Below are positions 56,501 to 64,000 of a stretch of 64,000 bases of DNA, piece after piece. This DNA comes from Triplophysa rosa (taxonomy: Eukaryota > Chordata > Actinopteri > Cypriniformes > Nemacheilidae). Both the position numbers and the translations under genes were made by a program. Numbering within the stretch: position 1 is the first letter of the stretch; every line of letters begins with the position of its first letter. The stretch spans positions 12,562,788 through 12,626,787 of the forward strand of contig NC_079894.1 of the NCBI RefSeq assembly GCF_024868665.1. The letters are read 5' to 3'. Under the pieces are notes generated by a model. That model ran no database searches, was not told where the DNA came from, and worked only from the letters and a program-made list of their open reading frames with translations.

Positions 56501-59184
56501 GATAATTTATGGTTCCAACCCCCACCCATCCTGTCTCACTTCGTCTGCCACAGTAACTTTCCANAAAGCTTTGTTACCTTTTTACATCTGATAATAAAAC
56601 TTCTATATAATTTGGAGAAACGTCTCTTGCAAATTTTTGAACATGCAGGACTGCCTCAAAAGTCCAACAGCATGCGTGGAAGTGCTCTCGTGAACGCGCA
56701 CCACAGACTGACATGACAGAGGAGAATATATCGATTAAAGTCGTTATTTTGGTTTGTTTTTCACACATAAAGCATTCTTTTTGCTTCCAAAAAATTCAAT
56801 TGAGCCACTATGAGCAGATGGACCAATTTAACGATGTCTTTTCTACTTTTTTGGACCTTGACAACAACTATAACCATTATGTCTATGAGGAGGCCCGGAA
56901 ATCTCTCGGATGTCACCTAAATATCTTTATTTGTGCTCCGAAGATGCCGGGAGGTCTTAAAACATGTTTAACATCAAAATTTGATTTTGGAATGAACTTA
57001 CCCTTTAACATCATGTTAAAGAAAAGTTCACAAATGTTGTAGACGCTACTGTAACTCTGCAAGCAGAAATAAGTGACTCACCAGGAGTAAGAGTGATGCC
57101 CCACCACCAAGTCCAGGGCAAGATAGAATGATGGAATACATGCAGGAACGTCACCTGACTCTGCTTCTTTCTCAACACAAAGAACACCTGCATCACAGGC
57201 ACAGCTCTCATCAACTCGGGTAAGAAATCAACTGCTTTAAAACAGTGTACACCATAGACCAAATAACAAACAACAACAAAAAAGTTATTTACCGTGTCAA
57301 GCAGCTCAACATATTTTGAAAAATAGAACAACCAGGCAGCTCGAACCATCTGAGGACACAATTACAAATATTTTTTAATGAAAAATCAACAATTAAAGGA
57401 GTAGTTCCCCTTCAAAATGAAAATTCTGCAATCATTTACACGCCCTCTTGTCATTTCAAACCTGTATGACTTTCTTTCTTCTGCAGAGCACAAAAGAAGA
57501 TATTTTGAAATATGTTGGTAACAGGACAGCACAGCCCCCCCCCATTCGCTTCTATTGTACGGACAAAAAACCAATGCAAGTGAATGGGGGGCTGTTAACA
57601 ACATTCTTTGAAATATCTTCTTTTGTGAAGAAAGAAATTCATGCAGGTTTGAAATGACAAGACGGCGAGTAAATGATGACAGAATTTTCCTTTTGAAAGT
57701 GAACTACTCCTTTAAATCATTACTTGCATAATTGATGAGTACTTCTGAGAATCAGAGAAGGACATGAATGAACGAAATTTAGGCCCAATCCCAATTCTAC
57801 CCCTTACCCCTACACTTTCCCCTACCCCTCCCGTTTGGCACGTTCACGTGAAGAGGTAGTGGTGTCTCAATTCTCTTTTGGTTGGAGGAGTAGGGGTAAG
57901 CAGAAGGGCCAGATAGCCCTTCAAACAAAGATTTTTCAGGACCTCACTTCAAACGAAGGGCTAAGAGAAATTTCCAACATGGCCGCTCACTCGAGCAAGC
58001 AGACCCAAATGTAAGTAATTTTTGCCATTAATAAGGATTTTTATGACAATTTTTCATTTTATGTATGTTACATTCAATCTTGTGTTTGTATTTACGGTGA
58101 TGTTCTTTTAACGTTCGCAAAAAAAGTTTGCTAGCGGACAGCACTGATTGCACGATATTATAAAATATATTTTTATGTCATATACCATTTTTATGGTGCA
58201 TCGGCGCATGTCCTCTTACGTAACGTTAGGAGCTAGCAACGACGTATGATGACGTATACCACTGTAGTAGTGGTGTCCCATTTCTTAGTGGAAAATTTGT
58301 AACCCTTCCCCTTGCCACTTTGTTTCAAGGGGCAAGGGGAAGGGGTAGAAAATAGAATTGGGATTTGGCCTTACTCTGAGAGCTTGAGGGCTGCTGGAGG
58401 GGTCACAGAGGTCACATCTCCAACTGTATGTTGTTGCCCAGCCAGACATCAAGAACTGTAACAAAAGCACATGTCAGGCTGATCTAAAAGTGACACAACG
58501 GAGACTGTTTGTTCCAACCTCATTTCCGAAAATATTTGTCAGAATATGTCTCAAAAGATTTGTATGCTAAATCTATTCATTTTCAGAACAATTCTGAGAA
58601 ATTTATTTTTGAAACTATTGTCATGAAGTCCAATAAGTTTAGTCTAATGTAAAAAATAATAATAATACATAATACAGTAACCCACCTCATAAACAACGTA
58701 GGCATTATAGGAAACCATTAAGAAATTGTAGAAAACCATGGCTGTGTTGAGGCGGAAGGGTTTGCGATTGGTCATGTATCGCGGTCCTGCATATAGAACT
58801 AAGAACACATATCCCAACAAGATGAACGTCATCTGAATGGGACTCTGCATTAGAGGATAATCCCGAACTCTGGCATCTGAAGGAAATCACAGAAAACCGA
58901 TCAACCAACATGATGACATAATTCTTACAGTTCCATGGTGCTCTTAACAGTAGATTCTGTTAGATTTCATTCAATAGCGCCTGAACTGCAGTACGACACC
59001 CAAAAAAAAGAGATTGTTCTTTTTGAGGTAAATAGTTTTTATGCACCCAACACTGTTATCAAGAAAATTGTTATATCAGTGATTTCTTTTCATAATCATC
59101 GAAAACCATGAAACAACTCTCACCTGTTCTTTTCAGAAGGTAGTCGTAGAACGTCAAGATGTTTGAAACCACCTCCGACAACAT
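53600..59184 (-). CDS. elovl1: elovl1, very-long-chain fatty-acid elongase; 7 coding exons
   Basis: Exons in transcript order: 59184-59124, 58876-58686, 58455-58375, 57349-57293, 57187-57082, 54210-54071, 53911-53600. They total 948 nt (315 aa; human ELOVL1 279) and phases agree. The enzyme catalyses the malonyl-CoA condensation step of very-long-chain fatty-acid elongation in the ER membrane. Seen here: several hydrophobic spans, [11 protein letters not shown], the diagnostic histidine box HVFHH (146-150), [20 protein letters not shown] and the C-terminal KVKEV, a KxKxx ER-retrieval signal. The extra length relative to human is in the C-terminal tail (about 270-310). ELOVL1 rather than ELOVL7 is preferred from sequence and from adjacency to CDC20, as in human. 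Teleosts have elovl1a and elovl1b; which one this is remains open. The donor of exon 3 is formed at the edge of a transposon (57782-58370). Confidence 0.93.
54501..55002 (-). mobile_element. Tc1/mariner-like element, internally deleted, elovl1 intron 5
   Basis: Same terminal repeats as the copy at 17538-18074 (CACTGCCCGTCCAAAAAAAG), flanked by TA, but in the opposite orientation. The end beyond the left repeat (54515-54780) corresponds to the transposase C-terminus on the minus strand. The two copies carry different internal deletions. Confidence 0.85.
55432..57008. mobile_element. large palindromic element with a 190-bp internal direct duplication
   Basis: Ends TTAAAGGGTAAGTTCATCCC and GGAATGAACTTACCCTTTAA are inverted repeats of about 30 bp with one mismatch. 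The left arm (55432 to about 55760) is complementary to the right half. A 190-bp segment occurs twice in direct order (55823-56012 and 56671-56860) with one difference, separated by 658 bp of unrelated sequence that includes the N at 56564. It lies in elovl1 intron 5. Confidence 0.75.
57393..57715. mobile_element. Angel-like palindromic MITE, elovl1 intron 3
   Basis: TTAAAGGAGTAGTTCCCC at the left and GTGAACTACTCCTTTAA at the right; CACAAAAGAAGATATTTTGA faces TGAAATATCTTCTTTTGTG. It contains a run of about nine C near 57536. Confidence 0.8.
57782..58370. mobile_element. PIF/Harbinger-like MITE touching the elovl1 exon 3 splice donor
   Basis: Ends GGCCCAATCCCAATTCTACC and, reversed from the right, GGCCAAATCCCAATTCTA are inverted repeats. 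TTA stands on each side (57779-57781, 58371-58373). The right end lies four bases inside intron 3, so the target duplication is part of the donor GTAA and the transposon supplies the +5 and +6 G residues. Confidence 0.8.
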
Positions 59185-60320
59185 CTTGTCTTTATCTTCA
59201 GACAACTAATAAACTGGAGAACAGAGATAAATGTGATAAAACAAGCTGACAATGGCAATACAGCCAGTACAAACTAGGCATGGACTGATGTGCTTTTGGT
59301 AACAAAACAGTGCGTTTTGTTACAAAGTCAACAATGACAGCCCAGGAAAGCAAACATGAAACAGCTGGCCAAGTGAAGCTGTACCTGAGTGACACTACAC
59401 ATTAAACAATGTCGATGTTGCAACCAGACCCAAATTCATTCAAGGTTAGTATGTTCCCTAAAAATAAAATTGCTATAATATGAATAAAATAAAATAAACA
59501 TTTTGCTCCAATTTCAGACACAGTTGTTGAGAAGAAGGCCTTTTACAACCTTTTTTTTTTGGTTTGTGTGTGAATGATCAACGCAAACCCCAAATGAGCA
59601 GCTTATTAAAGTCAATTGACTAATATGAATAAAGGTGTTACCATGCTCATAGACACATATGGCATCAGCCACACAAACATAATAGAATTATAAAGATATG
59701 TCCTTCTCCAAAGCTTTCTGTGTGTCAGTCAATGTTTGACAGACACACAATGAGATACGACGACAAAAGATGCTTTACCGCCTATCTGCCTATAGATCTC
59801 ATGCGATGCACCTTCAAAACATGAACTTACTATATTTCACCACATTACAAATGATCTTATCAGCTGAGCAAAAACACAAAATTGCTCGTGAGGAAGTGAT
59901 GAAACTGTTCTGTTGCCTCCTCTGGTACTACAAGGCCTCCAATGACTAATAGTTCAACAGTTCAGAGCCAGTTAAACTGGTGAGGTGGAAAAAGGCAGAT
60001 ATCTCACCATCCCATCACAGAATCAGATTAAGTGACTAGACAGGAACTGCTATGAAAACATTAACGCAAATGAATCACAAAAAGTTACACACAGAAAAAG
60101 CAACCATTAAAACAAACACAAAAATGTATTCACCCTTTCTAACACATCAAGCCTAAATAGAGCTATAGCTTGAGCTGACAAGGTTATGGTTAAACCTTAC
60201 CTGTTGTCTATCCTTCGACTCTTTTATACAGCCACTCCAGGCACAAACAAATGAATAAACAAAATGATCAGGATACTGCCCCACAGGGGCAAACGAATGA
60301 AGAACGGACCAAATAAAACT
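59185..60320 (-). other. elovl1: elovl1 5' UTR, first intron and leader exon
   Basis: An acceptor CTCCAG near 59215 precedes the ATG exon. A donor CAG|GTAAGG on the minus strand gives a leader exon whose 3' edge is 60202. The intron between (about 59215-60201) shows no other exon. The transcription start is not located. Confidence 0.45.
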
Positions 60321-60429
60321 GTCCCTAAACTTTTTCTTCTCCCTCAGTAAGCCAGTTCTCCTTGATCACAGCTGTGTTCCATTGGTTATAGAGGATGGAA
60401 GAATATATTCCAGTGAGAGCTTTGGCAAG

Positions 60430-60720
60430 GCAGTGACAAGCCGCATTGAAAAGTGTCACTCGCTGCCCAATATAAAACTGAGGAGAGGCTCATTCTAAAG
60501 AGAGGCAACACCCACCTGGTTTCAGGATTGCAACCTGCATTCATGTGTCAGAAACCGCCCTCTGAAACCTGCCTCAAAGCTCAACGATTGGCTCTTGAGA
60601 GTGAAGCTGGTCAGCGATTGGTTCTGAACCTAGTGTGGTTTTCATTATGCCGTGGAAGTAGGCGAGAATTGAGCGGCGACTGCTCGACAATGAAAAAGCC
60701 TTTTGTTTCCCTAGGGTCAC
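60430..60720 (-). promoter_or_regulatory. candidate elovl1 upstream promoter with two inverted CCAAT boxes
   Basis: ATTGG at 60587-60591 and 60617-60621 are CCAAT boxes on the minus strand, 30 bp apart, in a locally GC-richer stretch upstream of the leader exon. This is inference from position. Confidence 0.35.
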
Positions 60721-60829
60721 GAATATGGGCGCGAGCCTTATCCAGTGAGAGAACAAAAAACAGATCAAATATAGACAAGATACAGTATCAATACAATACA
60801 ATTATCATTTCTAAAAAAATCTAATTTAA

Positions 60830-63100
60830 AGTTTCACTGGTTGGGAATAAAGCAAAAGATTCAAATACAGTATGGGAAGATACATGTGACTCAGAAAAGA
60901 GTGGCTACAGATATATAACTGAATATCTAAATAAAGGAATATCTATTTTTATTCATCTGTCAAGTTATCTGTCAAGTTATGTGTTGTATCACAATGAGAT
61001 GTGTATAAATCACACCACCAAAAGCACACTGACATAATATATCAAAGTCCTCCAGTGATCAGCTACCATGTGGTGCTTGTTCTCTGCGGGGACACTACGT
61101 TAGTTTCACTGGATTCCTGTAGCACTGGTTTGACCCGTTCATCATACGTTGAGGATAGGGTGTGGGATCCGTCAAACTGACTCACTCTTGTAGCAGTTCG
61201 GGAGGAGGGGAGGAATGTCAAAAATCCTGACATGTGTGGGATGTCTCAACTCTTGCCATATTTCTCTGACACAAAAAGTTCCATAAGTTATACACGAAGT
61301 GCTGTATCCAAACCCTAAATAACGTCAATCACATTTAAATGAAAAATGATTTTGAATGCAGTTAGGTTAGGGTTTATTTACGGTTTATACAATTTTCAAC
61401 ATGACATCTTCTATATCATCACACCTTTCTGTAGCTTTTTGAAGACTTGAAGAACTCTCTCTCTATATATTATATACTGTATATATTTATTTACATTATA
61501 GATCTTGAACATCTTTACACAATAAGCTGTTGGGACAGTAAACAGGAACAAATGAAGATACTATTTAACGTTAACGTTTCTGTGTTGATGTATTTCTGAA
61601 AGCTTGGACTCTTGATTTCATAGGCCCCTTAAGCCAGAAATATTTGACATAGGGAAATCAGTATATTCGGAAGAGTTTACTCAATTGTTTACCACACCTG
61701 GCCATGTGTGATGTGTCTTCTTCAGCCACACTCCCAAACCCTCATGTTACATTCCTTATTAACACCATCACCTTGCCTGAGGATTATACGTTTGCTTTTG
61801 TTTGTTTTTTTTCCAACACCTGACTAACCAAGACATGACTAGACGTTTTGGTATGATTTCGTAAACTTTGACCTTGTTTCCTTTTTCATCACTTCAATTA
61901 TGTTTATGACTTTAAATCCGATGCATGTTTATATACCTATGAATCAGATTAATGGGCTGATTAATTGAATTGACTGCCATCCTATAGATTTTACTAATTG
62001 TCAAAGTTTAGACAGTTAACACCTGCTGGTAGATTACTGTAACTACATCTTTAGAGAAAAGTGGCCATTTATTCAGACAACATAAAAAAAGTTGTCAAAC
62101 AACACAAACGATGTATGTTTATTGTAGCCTAATACAGCAGAACTGCCCATCTAAGGATTAATCCAATCTTGTATGTTAAAAGAAATGAGAAAATGTTGAT
62201 ACGTTTTTAGCCTTTAGGAGTGTAATTTTAATTAAAAAAAGATTTAATCATTATTTAATATTGAGGTTTAAGGCAAACAAACACAGCAAAATACGGAAAT
62301 TCTCACATTTTAGACCAAATTTAATAGGCCATGTAATTGAATTTAAAAAATCAGCTGTCTCCCATTTCATTCATTACTTCACTAAATAAACCTATGTTTC
62401 CTGTCGCAGCCCTCGTGACTATGAAAACTCAATTTATACAACTTGGAATTTTGCTCAAACAGACATATTTGTAGGACCCAAACAGACTTTCACCACAGTT
62501 ACGCCTGTGTTGACTGTGAGATGCTTATCATGAAGACTGCTGATCAGCCGATTCATTCATGTGCAAACAGCTGGCTTTGGAATAAACACACATCGGCAGA
62601 TTCTGAAAATAAAATAAATGCTGTATTCCACTTTGGAGTGAATTTAGTATGAGGCGGGCTAAATATACAAGAAGGACATTTCTTTAAATTGCTGTAGCTG
62701 ATAATGTGCAGGGTAAGAGACAATAGCCCCCTCTGAAAAGCAGTGAAACTGGACTGTTGGCTCTCTTTCAGAAGTTGATTTGAGGGCGTTGGTAGTCAAA
62801 CATCAGTATTTTATCTTTTGAAAATATTTCACGCCTAGTAACTTTTAACACTATGAAAATAAAGGAACCTTACAAACAATTAAAAACACGTATGCAACGG
62901 TGTTTCATGCATTCTGACACAATGTTAAACGTGCTGTCTTCTCATGCTTGACATGGTCAACTTGTCAAAAAACGAAGTGGACAAATGACAGTATTTCTGC
63001 GCTCGATACATTCCCGCAGCATTCGTATAGGTTTCGGAAAGTTTTTTCGAACATGAAAATCCAGTTTTTAACAACTTTTCTTAGTCCCTTATTGGACATT
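60830..63100. other. AT-rich intergenic stretch, nothing recognised
   Basis: No splice-bounded exon or clear repeat family was identified. Short (AT)n-like runs occur near 61461-61490. The open frame at 62443-62652 shows no family features. Confidence 0.4.
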
Positions 63101-63239
63101 TCTCCCGGAAAAGCACGCCCACGCCAAGGTGAAAGAAATAGCCCACCCATGTGTCAACCGACGAGCGATAGGAAGGCCTGCTTACCATCAAGATTGTCTG
63201 CACTGTGTCAAGATTGGCTGCGCTGTGGGCCTGCAGCTG

Positions 63240-63410
63240 CAGCTCGTTACTTTTGCAATAGTGAGAGAAGTTGGTGTGTTTGTTTGTTCACGGCATTTTC
63301 GTGATGGATGTAATACAAAAGGTGGATATAACGCTGTATTTGGAGATCGTTTGAAACTGATAGATGGAGCGGTCCCAGCGCTAAAAGATGCCGAACATGA
63401 ACCGCACGCA
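63240..63410 (+). other. possible exon resembling the C-terminal half of a THAP zinc finger
   Basis: A plus-strand open frame reads VGVFVCSRHFRDGC, then DRLKLIDGAVPAL. The order C-x2-H followed about 24 residues later by AVP is how THAP domains end. It runs into a good donor (CGCA|GTAAGTG) at 63410-63411. A CTGCAG at 63233-63238 could serve as an acceptor. The N-terminal zinc ligands were not found and the usual Phe after AVPT is absent. It could be an exon of a gene running off the right edge, a transposase remnant, or chance. Confidence 0.35.
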
Positions 63411-64000
63411 GTAAGTGAAACTGAGTCATATGTCTGTGTTTGTTGGCAATGGGTGCCAACACGCTTTGAAACCTCGTATCTCCTCATTTGGTGATTTTTA
63501 TTTTTTTGCAATAAATCATCATTATTAATATAGTCACCCTTTATGTATATGCCTAAATACGTTAATACAATTATATAAATATGAATAAAATAAAAGCAAC
63601 AAATTAATGAAAAGCACCTAGTCATAGAGAACTTAAAGCACATCTCACTCAATCACGCAATATCAGAGTGTGACTCCCACAATTAAATCATTAAGAAATA
63701 TGAAACATATTGAAAACTAATGTGTAATGAAAAATGCTATGAATCAACCAGTTTTAAAGCAAGGACAATCTGAAAATAAATATGCATGTTTTGTACTAAG
63801 AAACAACAACTACAATAAACAGCAGAGTCAGCAGACTGAGTATGGGCAGAAATCACATGTGTAATCTTTTAAATATCAATTCAAACACTTGCTTGCAATA
63901 TGATAAATCTAAAACATCAAATATGCAAAGCTGAAATATCCTTAAATATTTATGCAAGTATGGGTGTTTCAAGTCACTGACATCATGTGCAAATCTGCAA
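63411..64000. other. right edge, no gene recognised
   Basis: AT-rich sequence following the putative donor at 63410. If the THAP-like exon is real this is the start of an intron. No other feature is supported. Confidence 0.4.

Noticed and set aside
60225..60237. TATA box of elovl1 (TATAAAAG on the minus strand)
   Set aside because: It is only about 28 nt from the leader-exon donor, leaving no room for an exon; probably within the exon or coincidental.
63188..63652. 154-aa minus-strand frame
   Set aside because: Antisense to the THAP-like frame, with low-complexity composition and no motif.
1..64000. CRISPR array, operon or integrated prophage-like system
   Set aside because: No regularly spaced short repeats, and all supported genes are spliced vertebrate genes.

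Overview
This is vertebrate nuclear DNA, almost certainly from a teleost of the carp/zebrafish group (Cypriniformes). The genes are split by GT-AG introns. The introns are full of short palindromic DNA transposons, a tRNA-derived SINE and Tc1-like remnants of the kinds common in cyprinid genomes. There are no operons, CRISPR arrays or prokaryotic features. One ambiguous base (N) lies at 56564. I found no new multi-gene system. The window holds four conserved protein-coding genes and a dense, nested transposon landscape.

Layout. 1-9100 is a mosaic of hAT-like elements with no convincing gene. 9140-~29075 (+) is zfyve9 (SARA, an endosomal Smad/TGF-beta adaptor with a FYVE finger), complete in 17 coding exons (1186 aa). 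~29015-48150 (-) is cc2d1b (four DM14 repeats plus a C2 domain), complete in 24 coding exons (867 aa). ~49080-52130 (+) is cdc20 (the APC/C activator), complete in 10 coding exons (485 aa). ~53150-60320 (-) is elovl1 (very-long-chain fatty-acid elongase), complete in 7 coding exons (315 aa). 60430-64000 is mostly unassigned; 63240-63410 holds a possible exon resembling the end of a THAP zinc finger. Reading phase was checked across every junction and all four coding sequences close in frame.

Gene arrangement. zfyve9 and cc2d1b converge tail to tail, with poly(A) signals only about 15 bp apart. cc2d1b and cdc20 diverge from a region of about 0.9 kb with CCAAT and CHR-like motifs. cdc20 and elovl1 converge about 1 kb apart. 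In human, ZFYVE9 and CC2D1B are neighbours at 1p32.3 and CDC20 and ELOVL1 are neighbours at 1p34.2, so this window joins two human neighbourhoods. The four products act in different processes (TGF-beta signalling, ESCRT/endosome and transcription, mitosis, lipid elongation), and I see no shared pathway.

Transposons. At least five elements have perfect 8-bp target duplications (hAT type): 2434-4112, 6171-8233, 12577-14143, 40262-41545 and 42320-43579. A sixth, 36454-36930, also has an empty-site paralogue within the window. Two elements have TTA duplications (PIF/Harbinger type): 31827-32351, and 57782-58370, which lies at +5 of an elovl1 splice donor. Two Tc1-like copies and eight full copies of an Angel-like palindromic element complete the main set. 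Many are nested.
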